A stretch of 59,178 nucleotides of DNA from an uncultured Bacteroidia bacterium (GTDB lineage Bacteria > Bacteroidota > Bacteroidia > Bacteroidales > UBA932): the NCBI GenBank assembly GCA_902784435.1, contig CACZUR010000017.1:1-59178 (forward strand). The letters run 5' to 3'. The notes beneath the pieces are model-generated. The model searched no databases and was not told the origin of the DNA. It was given only the letters and a program-made list of their open reading frames with translations. The position numbers and the translations under genes were made by a program. Positions 26,666-35,416 of this stretch are shown here, piece after piece (position 1 is the stretch's first letter; every line of letters starts with the position of its first letter).

Positions 26666-26722
26666 TGCTTTTGGCAGCAGCGCGATGGCGCGAAATATGC
26701 AGGGAGAAATCCGATGCACTAA

Positions 26723-27328
26723 ATGAAATCCAAGATGAAAAAACTCTTCTCTATCGCATTCATTGCCATGCTAAGCGCATGGTGCCTTGTTTCCTGCAGT
26801 ACGCAAAAGACCGTGAGCCAGGCGGCCAGCCAATCGAAGGTTCAGACCACCTTCTTTTCGGCCCATTTCGGCGAGAGCATCTCCAATGTCAGCGGAAGGA
26901 TGAAACTTCGTTACGGCATGCATCCCACCGGTGACCGGAAGGAGAAAGTGGTGTACAATGTTCCCTTCGCCGGATGTGACTGGCCCTATGCACACCTGGA
27001 CTTCGTAGATGCCCAAACCAAGTCAAACGCGAAGAGCGTGCAGGTGTTCAGCAGCATCTGCTTCGAGTACAAGTCTGCTGACAAACAGTTGGCAAACGCC
27101 CGTTTTAAGGAGATGCAGCAGCTTTTGCTGGAGAAATATCCCCTCATTCGCCCGTATTCCTCCCCGGGCAACGAACAGGAACTGGATTACACGGACGAGG
27201 ATGGGAACACGGTCTCCCTTGTCCTGAAGAAGAGTACCGACAAACCCTCTGCCTGGCAGTGCCTGCTCATCTATTCATGGGGAAAGGCGGAGGCAACCCG
27301 GCTGGCAAAGGCGACAAAGGATATCTAA
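26723..27328 (+). CDS. Hypothetical lipoprotein
   Basis: Protein of 201 residues with signal sequence and lipobox CLVSC (Cys25), hence probably a periplasm-facing or outer-membrane lipoprotein. The mature part is mixed alpha/beta with no recognised domain. Met5 is an alternative start. It lies 43 bases before the phosphatase gene on the same strand. Confidence 0.7.
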   Translation: MKSKMKKLFSIAFIAMLSAWCLVSCSTQKTVSQAASQSKVQTTFFSAHFGESISNVSGRMKLRYGMHPTGDRKEKVVYNVPFAGCDWPYAHLDFVDAQTKSNAKSVQVFSSICFEYKSADKQLANARFKEMQQLLLEKYPLIRPYSSPGNEQELDYTDEDGNTVSLVLKKSTDKPSAWQCLLIYSWGKAEATRLAKATKDI

Positions 27329-27371
27329 TACGGTCCGTCACACCCCGACTAAAACCCTCATCCACGCAGAT

Positions 27372-29351
27372 ATGAAACGATTCTTCCTCCTTGCCTCCCT
27401 GCTTTGCACCTTTGGTCTTGCCCAGGCCCAGCCGCAAAGCCCCACCATGGTGCAGTTCCTGAAAGAATTTCCCCAGCGGGCCTCTTTCAACACCCACTCC
27501 TACGAATTCATCGATGTGAAAGATACCCCGGCCCCCATGGGTTACGAGGCCTTCTACATCAGCCACTACGGCCGGCATGGTTCCCGCAGCGAGTGGGGCG
27601 GAGACCACACTTATAAACTGGTCCGCGACATCCTGGCCAAGGCCAAGGCCGACGGTGTAGCGCTCACCCCTGCCGGAGACTCCCTGCTCAGGGAATCGGC
27701 CATCGTCTATGCCTGCTACGACGGCATGGACGGGCGGCTGACCCCCCGCGGGGTCCGCGAGCACGAGCAGCTGGCCCACCGGATGTATCTGCGTTTCCCC
27801 GAGGTGTTCCAAAAGGGCAGCAAGGAAATCCGGGCCGTCTCCAGCACTACACCCCGCTGCATCGTGTCCATGAACGGCTTTACCGCCGAACTGAGGGCCC
27901 TGCAGCCGGACCTTAGAATCGGCCTGGATACGGGAGAGAAATTCTATTCCTATATTGCCCGTGGGGAAAACCGGACCATCAGCGCACGTACCCAGAAGGC
28001 CATGGCGCAGCGATATACAGACCCGGTAGACAAGGACGGCGTTTTCAAAATCCTCTTCCGGGACCCGGAAAAAGGCAAGCCGTATGTCAAGAGCATCGAC
28101 GCTTTTCTGGCCGGCATTTTCGCGGTGGCCAAGGAGGCCGAAGCCTGCGACATCAACGACAACCTTTTCCGCTACCTGCCCTACGATGTCATGTACCGCA
28201 TGCATGAACAGCAGTTCCTGAGCGCCTACCTGAACCAGTGTAACTCCGAACTCAACGGAGACCTCCGCCTGCCCAGGAACAAAGAGCTGGCCGACAGCCT
28301 TATTGTCCAGGCCGACCGCGTGCTGTCCGGCGCCTCCTCCCGGGCGGCAGACCTGACCTTCGGCCACGACTGGCCCTACCTGGGCCTCTGCAGCTACTTC
28401 GGCCTGGAAGGCGTGGGAGACCGCCTGTCGATGGAAGAGGCGGCAGACCATTGGATGGCCTCCTGGAACTGCCCCTTCGCCGCCAACCTGCAGATTATCT
28501 TCTACCGGAATGGAAGTGCCGACGCTCCGGTCCTGGTCAAATTCCTGGTGAATGAACGCGAGACCGCCATTCCCGCCCTCACACCCGTTCAGGGCCCTTA
28601 CTACAAGTGGGAAGATGTCAAGGCATACTGCGCGACGCGGGTCCCCCATACGCAGATCGTAGCTCACCGCGGCTACTGGAAAGACAACGCGGAGAATTCC
28701 ATCGCCTCCCTGAAAACCGCCCAGGAATTCGGCTGCTGGGGCAGCGAATTCGACGTACACCTGACGGCCGACGATGTGGTGGTGGTGAACCATGACCGGC
28801 GCATCGGCTTCACGGACATCCAGAAAAGTACCCTGGAGCAGGTCCGGAAGCATAGCCTGCGGAACGGAGAGACAGTGCCCACCCTGGAAGAATACCTGAA
28901 ACAGGGCGCCGACAACAGGGACCTGGTGCTGGTGATGGAATTGAAGCCCCAGACCAGCCAGGAGCGGGAAGACAAACTCCTGGAGCAGTGCCTGGCCGCG
29001 CTGAAGGCCCAGAAACTGCTGAACCCGGACCGGGTGGCCTTCATCTCCTTCAGTTATCACATCTGCCAGGAACTGGCCCGACAGTGCCCCGGCTTCACCG
29101 TCCAGTACCTGGAAGGCGACAAATCCCCCGCCCAGGTATACGCCGACGGAATCAACGGCATCGACTACCCCTCCAGTTGTTTCCGGAGACATCCCGAATG
29201 GGTGCAGGAAGCCCACGCGCTGGGCATGAGCGTCAATGTCTGGACAGTGGACGATGCCCTTACCCTTCGCAAGATGCGGGACCTGGGCGTGGACCAGATC
29301 ACCACCAACAACCCTGCCCTCACCCGCGAAATCCTGTTCAACCGGAAGTAG
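27372..29351 (+). CDS. Fused histidine acid phosphatase and glycerophosphodiester phosphodiesterase
   Basis: Secreted two-domain enzyme of 659 residues, signal peptide at 1-19. Residues about 25-405 are a histidine-type acid phosphatase: nucleophile motif RHGSR at 68-72 and proton-donor HD at 332-333. Residues about 425-657 are a GDPD TIM barrel: HRG at 432-434, Glu459 and Asp461 in EFDVH, His474, and a later ELK. Together they could release phosphate from phosphorylated inositols or sugars and glycerol phosphate from glycerophosphodiesters in the periplasm. The two active sites are complete, so this is a true fusion. Confidence 0.88.
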   Translation: MKRFFLLASLLCTFGLAQAQPQSPTMVQFLKEFPQRASFNTHSYEFIDVKDTPAPMGYEAFYISHYGRHGSRSEWGGDHTYKLVRDILAKAKADGVALTPAGDSLLRESAIVYACYDGMDGRLTPRGVREHEQLAHRMYLRFPEVFQKGSKEIRAVSSTTPRCIVSMNGFTAELRALQPDLRIGLDTGEKFYSYIARGENRTISARTQKAMAQRYTDPVDKDGVFKILFRDPEKGKPYVKSIDAFLAGIFAVAKEAEACDINDNLFRYLPYDVMYRMHEQQFLSAYLNQCNSELNGDLRLPRNKELADSLIVQADRVLSGASSRAADLTFGHDWPYLGLCSYFGLEGVGDRLSMEEAADHWMASWNCPFAANLQIIFYRNGSADAPVLVKFLVNERETAIPALTPVQGPYYKWEDVKAYCATRVPHTQIVAHRGYWKDNAENSIASLKTAQEFGCWGSEFDVHLTADDVVVVNHDRRIGFTDIQKSTLEQVRKHSLRNGETVPTLEEYLKQGADNRDLVLVMELKPQTSQEREDKLLEQCLAALKAQKLLNPDRVAFISFSYHICQELARQCPGFTVQYLEGDKSPAQVYADGINGIDYPSSCFRRHPEWVQEAHALGMSVNVWTVDDALTLRKMRDLGVDQITTNNPALTREILFNRK

Positions 29352-29356
29352 TAGGC

Positions 29357-30085
29357 ATGTCCATCGTCCGCCACGCAGTAAACAGTGCACCTCCGCGCGT
29401 TACCAGTGCGGAGGCTATGCTGGACACCATCCGGGAAATGGGGATCATTCCCTTCTTCGAAAACCCCATCCCAGGCTTTTCCATCGAGGAAATGACTCCC
29501 CGGGAAAACTGGTTCGACACCCAGGAGAACCTGTCTTTCACGCCCTGGGACTGGAAGATTCCCTGCGTGCAGAGCGGAGACATAGCCTATGGGAAATTCC
29601 TCTGGGGCGGCAAGGCCGCCTTCGCCACGGTGGAATGGTACCGGGAACTGCGCAATTATCGGCAGGCGCAGTCCAAATACCGGCCGGACGCCGCCCAGCA
29701 GCAGATTCTGGAATACCTTGGGCAGTACGGCAGCATCGGAATCAAGGAAGTGCGCGGCCTGCTGGGCGTGAAAAAAGGCCCTGCCGATGCCCAGATTACC
29801 CGCCTGATGATGCAGTGCCGCGTCATCACCGGCGACATCACCCGCGTGTACCGCGGCCCGGACCTCCATTACAACGGCTGGCAAGTGTCCAGCTTCTGCA
29901 CGCCGGAAGCGCTCTTCGACAACACCGTGCCCCTGGCCGGTCTTCCCGCCGGTTTTCCTTTTGCCGACGAAATGTCCCTTCCAGTGCAGCACTCCCCCGC
30001 CGAATCCCTCCGGCGCTTACAAAAACATATCCGCAGCATAGTACCCCATGCCACGGATGCGCAAATACTCAAGATGCTGGGTTAA
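29357..30085 (+). CDS. AlkZ-related protein
   Basis: Protein of 242 residues from ATG 29357, resembling Bacteroidales proteins annotated as AlkZ-related (relatives of HTH DNA glycosylases). The N-terminal IIPFFENPIPGFSIEE and WFDTQ/PWDWK blocks and the later winged-helix-like segment (QQILEYLGQYGSIGIKEVR) support this. Whether it has glycosylase activity is unknown. It follows the phosphatase fusion by five bases and converges with yggS, the two overlapping by four bases. Confidence 0.65.
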   Translation: MSIVRHAVNSAPPRVTSAEAMLDTIREMGIIPFFENPIPGFSIEEMTPRENWFDTQENLSFTPWDWKIPCVQSGDIAYGKFLWGGKAAFATVEWYRELRNYRQAQSKYRPDAAQQQILEYLGQYGSIGIKEVRGLLGVKKGPADAQITRLMMQCRVITGDITRVYRGPDLHYNGWQVSSFCTPEALFDNTVPLAGLPAGFPFADEMSLPVQHSPAESLRRLQKHIRSIVPHATDAQILKMLG

Positions 30086-30720
30086 TACTCTCTGGGGCCG
30101 AAGATATCCGTGCCGATGCGTACCATGGTGGCGCCATGCCGCACCGCCACGGGCCAATCCCCCGACATACCGATAGACAGCGTATCAAAGCCTTCCCTTC
30201 CGAGGGCTTTGATGCTGTTATACAGCGCCTCTATCCGCTCAAAATCCTTTTCCACCACTGCCATATCGTCCGTATTGGTAGCCATGCCCATGAGGCCCCT
30301 GATGCGCACCCCTTCTGGCGGCAAGATCGCCAGGATTTCCTCTTCCGTGAAGCCTTGCTTGGTCTCCTCGGCGCCCAGGTGCAGTTCCAGGAGCACGTCG
30401 ATGACCCGTCCGTTAGCCACGGCCCAGGCCGATATGGCCTCCAGGAGATGCAGGGAATCTACGGACTGCACCAGGCTCACATACGGCAGCACCAGCTTGA
30501 GCTTGTTGGTTTGCAGGTGGCCGATGAAGTGCCACTGCACATCCGGGGGCATCTGAGTCACCTTCGCAGCCAGTTCCTGCGGACGGCTTTCGGCAAAGAC
30601 GCGCTGGCCGGCATCATAGGCTTCCATCAGGGCCGGGACCGGATGGAATTTAGAAACTGCCACCAGCTGTACGTCCGGCGGCAGTTTACTTAACAAATGT
30701 CTCAGATTCTGTGCGATCAT
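30082..30720 (-). CDS. YggS family pyridoxal phosphate homeostasis protein
   Basis: PLP-binding single-domain TIM barrel of 212 residues, with the PLP lysine at Lys24 in AVSKFHP and the GMSGDWPVAVRHG block typical of PLPBP/YggS. It buffers free PLP and affects amino-acid and keto-acid balance. It begins directly after the yidC stop. Confidence 0.9.
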   Translation of the reverse strand: MIAQNLRHLLSKLPPDVQLVAVSKFHPVPALMEAYDAGQRVFAESRPQELAAKVTQMPPDVQWHFIGHLQTNKLKLVLPYVSLVQSVDSLHLLEAISAWAVANGRVIDVLLELHLGAEETKQGFTEEEILAILPPEGVRIRGLMGMATNTDDMAVVEKDFERIEALYNSIKALGREGFDTLSIGMSGDWPVAVRHGATMVRIGTDIFGPREY

Positions 30721-32613
30721 CTATTTGCGGCCTTTCTTCTGCTGCTGTTTCTGCATTTCACGCTGCATCTTCTGGGCCTCTTCCAGGCGCTGCTGCCATT
30801 TGCTCTTGGGAGCGGCGCCCTTATTCTCCCGGTCGGCCTGTTCCACCTTGGCCAGGATTTCCTGCGGCTTCACAATCCATTTCTTGATGACGAAGGTCTC
30901 CAGCATGGTGATGAGGTTGCTCAGGAGGTAATAGTAGCTAAGGCCGGAAGACAGGTTGTTACAGATGAAGAACATCATGACGGGCATCATGTACAGGCTC
31001 ATGGCCTGCATCATCTTGGCATTGGGGTCGTTGCCGGCCGTCTGCTGCTGCATGGTGATCTTGGAGTAGAAGAACATGGACAGCGCCATCAGGAGGGCAA
31101 AGAGGGAGATGTGGTCCATGCCCAGGATGCTGGTGCCCCAGTGGATGACGTCGTCGTAGGCGCTCAGGTCCTCGGCCCACAGGAACGGCTGCTGACGCAG
31201 TTGGATGGAGGCCGGGAAGAAGCGGAACATGGCCCACAGGATGGGCATCTGCAACAGCATGGGCAGGCAGCCACCCATGGGCGAAACGCCCGCCTTCTTG
31301 TACAGGGCCATGGTTTCCTGCTGCTTTTTCATGGCATCTTCCTGCTTGGGATACTTGGCGTTGATCTTGTCCATGTAGGGCTTCAGGGCCTGCATCTTGG
31401 CGCTGGAAGAATAGCTCTTGTAGGCAAACGGAAGCACCACGATCTTGATGAAGAGGGTCATCAGGAGGATGATGATGCCGAAGTTGGCGATGGACTTGTG
31501 CAGCCAGTCGAACAGGGGGATGATCACGTATTTGGTGAATACGCCGATGATCTTACCGCCCAGGGGAATCACTTTCTCGTAAGCATGGCCGTACGCCTTC
31601 AGACCCTTGTAGTCGTTGGGGCCGAAATAGAACTCGAACGGAACATCGATGTTGTCCGAGCCGGGCGTGATGTCTGCGCGCATGGCAGCGTGGCAGTGCA
31701 TCAGGTCTTTGTCGCCTTTGGGCAGGAAGTCGATGTTGAAGTCTCCGTAGGTGAAGTTCCCGGGCGCCCGCATGATGGCGCTGAAGAACTGCTGCTGGAA
31801 GGCGAACCACTCGATGTTGTTGTTGAAGCGCTTCTCTCCTTTGCGGCCGTTGCCGATGCTGGCCGGCTTCTGGTCGTCCGGGAAATAATAGTTGAGCCTG
31901 GAGTACTGGATTTCGTTCTTGTAGCCCTTCTCCATGCGGGGGATGACGGCGTCGAAGTCTACGTCGATGCTGCCCACGTTACGGGGAATGAGCTGGCCCA
32001 TGCCCACGAAGGACACGGTCTCTTTCACGGAATAGGAATCCTTTTCCAGCGTATACATCTGCTGGATATACCCCTCGCCGAAAGGCAGGCGCATGACCAC
32101 GGTGCTGTCTGACGATTCCTCCGCCACATAATCGAAGTTGAACTTGCGGGTATCTACGGCCGTAGGGGCATATACCACGTAACCCAGTTCGGATTTCCCG
32201 GCCTGCAGGATATACAGGGGCTCCTTGCCATAGGTAAGGTAGTTCTTTACCAGCACGGAGTACGGCTGGGCGCCGCGGGTGGTGAACACCACCTCCAGTT
32301 TCTCGTTGGAAAGGGTGATGTACTGAGCCTCGGCGTGGGCGGCGGCATTGAGAAGGGAATCCGAATAGACAGGCGTAGCGGCGGCCTCCACGGCCTGCTG
32401 CTGAAGGGCAGCTTCCGCCGCGGCGGCCTCTTCCGGATGCTCCGCCTTCCAGGCGCTGTCCAGCTGCCACTGGGCATAGGCCTCTGCCTGGGCGATGGAA
32501 TCCAGCTGGGCCTGGTACGCCTGCTGTTTTCTGTACTGAGCGCTCTGATACCCGAAGAACCCCATCATGATGAGGAAAATCAGGACAAAGCCGATGATTG
32601 AATTCTTATCCAT
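30721..32613 (-). CDS. yidC: Membrane protein insertase YidC
   Basis: Inner-membrane insertase of 630 residues. One N-terminal helix (residues 5-24), an Ala-rich linker, a large periplasmic beta domain (about 65-350) and the five-helix insertase core with MGGCLPMLLQMPI. A basic Gln/Lys-rich tail contacts ribosomes. Seven bases after the DUF349 gene. Confidence 0.95.
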   Translation of the reverse strand: MDKNSIIGFVLIFLIMMGFFGYQSAQYRKQQAYQAQLDSIAQAEAYAQWQLDSAWKAEHPEEAAAAEAALQQQAVEAAATPVYSDSLLNAAAHAEAQYITLSNEKLEVVFTTRGAQPYSVLVKNYLTYGKEPLYILQAGKSELGYVVYAPTAVDTRKFNFDYVAEESSDSTVVMRLPFGEGYIQQMYTLEKDSYSVKETVSFVGMGQLIPRNVGSIDVDFDAVIPRMEKGYKNEIQYSRLNYYFPDDQKPASIGNGRKGEKRFNNNIEWFAFQQQFFSAIMRAPGNFTYGDFNIDFLPKGDKDLMHCHAAMRADITPGSDNIDVPFEFYFGPNDYKGLKAYGHAYEKVIPLGGKIIGVFTKYVIIPLFDWLHKSIANFGIIILLMTLFIKIVVLPFAYKSYSSSAKMQALKPYMDKINAKYPKQEDAMKKQQETMALYKKAGVSPMGGCLPMLLQMPILWAMFRFFPASIQLRQQPFLWAEDLSAYDDVIHWGTSILGMDHISLFALLMALSMFFYSKITMQQQTAGNDPNAKMMQAMSLYMMPVMMFFICNNLSSGLSYYYLLSNLITMLETFVIKKWIVKPQEILAKVEQADRENKGAAPKSKWQQRLEEAQKMQREMQKQQQKKGRK

Positions 32614-32619
32614 AGGCGC

Positions 32620-34443
32620 TTATTCCTGTTCCTCCGCTTCCTTGGCGCGGATCTGCGCCTTCAACTCTTCCAGTTTGGCCTTGGCGGCGTCGATGCGCTC
32701 CTGCATCTGAGCCTTGAGCTTTTCTGCGCCCTTGGACATGCCAAAGAAGCCGATGTTGTTCTCATAGGTCTGGATTTCCTGCTGCAGCTTGCCGAAGGCT
32801 TCCTTGAGGCGGTCTACCTCGGAAAGCGGACGGCGCTCGCCGCGGGAGGCGTTTCCACCCCGCTCCCGGCGGCCTCCACGGCCCATTCCGGGGAATTTCT
32901 CGTCCAGGGCGGCACGGTAGGCGGCCTGAATGGCCTCTTTCTCCTTGAAGGGGACGAAGCCGATGGCATTCCACTTCTGGCTGAATTCCTTATAGGCATC
33001 GGCATCCTTTTCGGGATCCGGGACATAGGCCTTGATTTCCTCGATGAGGGCCTTCTTGGCAGCGAGGTTGCCGCTCAGGCTGCCCTGCCCGTCCGGACGG
33101 TTGTCGCGGGCGGTGAAGAAGGCGTCGCAGGCGGCGCGGAAGCGCTTCCAGATCTGTTCGCTCTTCTTGCGGGGAACGGCGCCAATCTCTTTCCACTGCT
33201 TCTGGAGTTCGATCAGACGCTCCGTGGTGGCCTTCCAGTCCGTGCTGTCCTTCAGGGATTCGGCCTCTTCGATGATGGCCATCTTCTTCTGCAGGTTTTC
33301 GTTCATGCTGTCCTTGAACTCCGTGAAGGAGGCGCGCTTGCGCTCGAAGAATTTGTCGCAGGCGGCACGGAAACGCTCGTATACCTTCTGGTTTTCCTTG
33401 CGGGTGGCAAAGCCGATGGTGCGCCACTTGGCCTGGATTTCCTCGATTTTCTTGCTCAGGGCATTCCATTCGGCCGAGGAAGTGATTTCCTTTGCGGCGA
33501 TGGCCTCTACCTCTTCGCAGAGGGCGGTCTTGGCTTCCAGGTTGTCCTGCTGCTGGCTCTTGAGACCCTCGAAGTGGGCCTGGTAACGCTTGTTGATGAC
33601 GGCGGTGGCAGCGCGGAAACGCTCCCAGATGGCGTCGCGGTATTCCTTGGCCACGGGACCCAGGTCTTTCCACTGCTCGTGCAGTTTCTGGAGCTCCTTG
33701 AAGGCTTCCACCACATCCTCATCTGCCGAAAGGGCCTCTGCACGCTCGCAGAAGGCGGTTTTGGCTTCCAGATTCTTCTTGAAGTCCAGGTCCCGGAGTT
33801 CCCGGTTGATATCGACCAGGTCGTAGAACTTGGTCACATACAGCTGGTAGGTATCGTTGATGTCACGGAAGTTCTGCTGGGGCACGGGGCCCACTTCCCG
33901 CCAGCGGTTCTGGATGTCACGGAACTTGGGGAAAGCGTCTTTCATCTCTCCGGGTTCCTCCACCAGGGCTTTCAGCTCCTCGATGATGGCCTGCTTCTTC
34001 TGCAGGTTTTCCTCCCGCTGGGCATCCTGCTCGCGGTTGTAATCCGCGCGCTCTTTCTTATAGTCCATATACAGGCTCTTGAAGCCGGCTTCGATGGCGG
34101 CGAAGGGGCTGACGGGACCGCTCTGGAGCGGGACGGTGGCATCGTCGGCGGGCGTATTGTCGTCCGGTTCCTCTACCGTAGCGTCCTCTCCGGCATCGGC
34201 CTTTTCCTTGGAGAGCCTTTTATAGAAGGCAGATTTGAGGGCCTCTGCCTCCTTGGACCGCTTCATGCGGTCTTCACTTTCTTTCAGGCGCTGGAACAGC
34301 TCTGACAGTTCTGCGAGGGTTTTCTTGCCCAAATCCACTACTTCTTCTACCGGGGTTTTCACTTCCTCTGCAGGGATGGTCTGCTCCTGCTTTTCTACAT
34401 CTGCGGCTTCTGCATTGACCACAGGCTTAATTTCTTCACTCAT
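32620..34443 (-). CDS. DUF349 repeat protein
   Basis: Cytoplasmic protein of 607 residues made of about five helical DUF349 repeats, each with a W-(R/K)-x-(I/V/L)-G core (for example WREVGPVP, WKDLGPVA, WRTIGFAT, WKEIGAVP, WNAIGFVP). Highly charged and coiled-coil rich, acidic at the N-terminus. Function is unknown. It is the promoter-proximal gene before yidC. Confidence 0.88.
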   Translation of the reverse strand: MSEEIKPVVNAEAADVEKQEQTIPAEEVKTPVEEVVDLGKKTLAELSELFQRLKESEDRMKRSKEAEALKSAFYKRLSKEKADAGEDATVEEPDDNTPADDATVPLQSGPVSPFAAIEAGFKSLYMDYKKERADYNREQDAQREENLQKKQAIIEELKALVEEPGEMKDAFPKFRDIQNRWREVGPVPQQNFRDINDTYQLYVTKFYDLVDINRELRDLDFKKNLEAKTAFCERAEALSADEDVVEAFKELQKLHEQWKDLGPVAKEYRDAIWERFRAATAVINKRYQAHFEGLKSQQQDNLEAKTALCEEVEAIAAKEITSSAEWNALSKKIEEIQAKWRTIGFATRKENQKVYERFRAACDKFFERKRASFTEFKDSMNENLQKKMAIIEEAESLKDSTDWKATTERLIELQKQWKEIGAVPRKKSEQIWKRFRAACDAFFTARDNRPDGQGSLSGNLAAKKALIEEIKAYVPDPEKDADAYKEFSQKWNAIGFVPFKEKEAIQAAYRAALDEKFPGMGRGGRRERGGNASRGERRPLSEVDRLKEAFGKLQQEIQTYENNIGFFGMSKGAEKLKAQMQERIDAAKAKLEELKAQIRAKEAEEQE

Positions 34444-34475
34444 CGGTTAATCAAATAAGGTTAAACATTAACCCA

Positions 34476-34483
34476 CAAATATA
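34476..34483 (-). promoter_or_regulatory. Promoter box of the DUF349-yidC-yggS operon
   Basis: TATATTTG on the minus strand, 32 bases upstream of the DUF349 start, back to back with the trmD promoter. Confidence 0.6.
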
Positions 34484-34506
34484 CGAATTATTCCACGAAA
34501 AAACGC

Positions 34507-34514
34507 TATTTTTG
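34507..34514 (+). promoter_or_regulatory. Promoter box of trmD
   Basis: TATTTTTG, 18 bases before the trmD ATG at 34533. It overlaps the in-frame TTG at 34512, so that codon cannot be the start. Confidence 0.6.
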
Positions 34515-34532
34515 CAAGACAATCGTTATGCT

Positions 34533-35210
34533 ATGCTAAGAATCGACATCCTCACCGTAGTCCCCGAATTGCTGGACAGTCCCCTGAGTCACTCCATCCC
34601 CGGCCGCGCCGTCAAAAAGGGGCTGGCCCAGATTTACGTGCACAACCTGCGCAAATACGGGCTGGGGCCGCGCCTGACGGTGGATGACTATTCCTACGGC
34701 GGAGACGCCGGCATGGTGATGATGGTGGAACCGGTTTTCCGGATGATCGAAGAACTTACCGCAGAACGCCACTACGACGAAATCATCTACATGGCCCCGG
34801 ACGGGGAAACCCTTACCCAGGGTATAGCCAACGAACTGTCGCTCAAGGAGAACATCATCATCCTGTGCGGGCACTACAAAGGCATCGACGAGCGAATCCG
34901 CGAGCATCTGATCACGCGGGAGATATCCGTGGGAGACTTCGTGGTCAGCGGCGGGGAAATCCCCGCAGCCCTGCTGGCCGACAGCATTATCCGGCTGCTG
35001 CCCGGCGTGCTCACGGACGAGACATCGGCCCTGAGCGACTCGTTCCAGGACGGCCTGGTTTCCCCGCCCGTATACACCCGCCCGGCGGAATTCAACGGCT
35101 GGAAGGTGCCGGACGTACTGCTCAGCGGCAACCCCAAACTCATCCGGGCCTGGCAGGACGAACAGGCCCTGGAACGTACCCGGGAACGGCGCCCGGAACT
35201 GCTGAAATAA
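34533..35210 (+). CDS. trmD: tRNA (guanine37-N1)-methyltransferase
   Basis: SPOUT methyltransferase of 225 residues that methylates G37 of tRNAs. The knot region carries GHYKGIDER (113-121) and GDFVVSGGE (134-142). Single-gene transcript, closed by a strong terminator at 35215-35250. Confidence 0.95.
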   Translation: MLRIDILTVVPELLDSPLSHSIPGRAVKKGLAQIYVHNLRKYGLGPRLTVDDYSYGGDAGMVMMVEPVFRMIEELTAERHYDEIIYMAPDGETLTQGIANELSLKENIIILCGHYKGIDERIREHLITREISVGDFVVSGGEIPAALLADSIIRLLPGVLTDETSALSDSFQDGLVSPPVYTRPAEFNGWKVPDVLLSGNPKLIRAWQDEQALERTRERRPELLK

Positions 35211-35214
35211 CATA

Positions 35215-35250
35215 CAAAATAAGGCTCGCATCCCTGCGAGCCTTATTTTG
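35215..35250 (+). terminator. Intrinsic terminator of trmD
   Basis: Perfect 16-bp inverted repeat, CAAAATAAGGCTCGCA with its complement around a TCCC loop. The A- and T-rich ends make it usable in both directions, so it could also stop the TonB receptor transcript from the other side. Confidence 0.88.
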
Positions 35251-35416
35251 GTTAGTTAGTAGTGTATTCTTACCTTAAGAAGAAGGTTAATTAGTTGGTT
35301 AGAAGATGCGTTTCTTCCGCAAAAGGACTACCTATTTTCCTTTTGCTAATGCAAATATAAACCAAGTTTTTTAATCTGCAAAATTTTTTAAACTTTTCTT
35401 TTTTAAATAAATTTTT

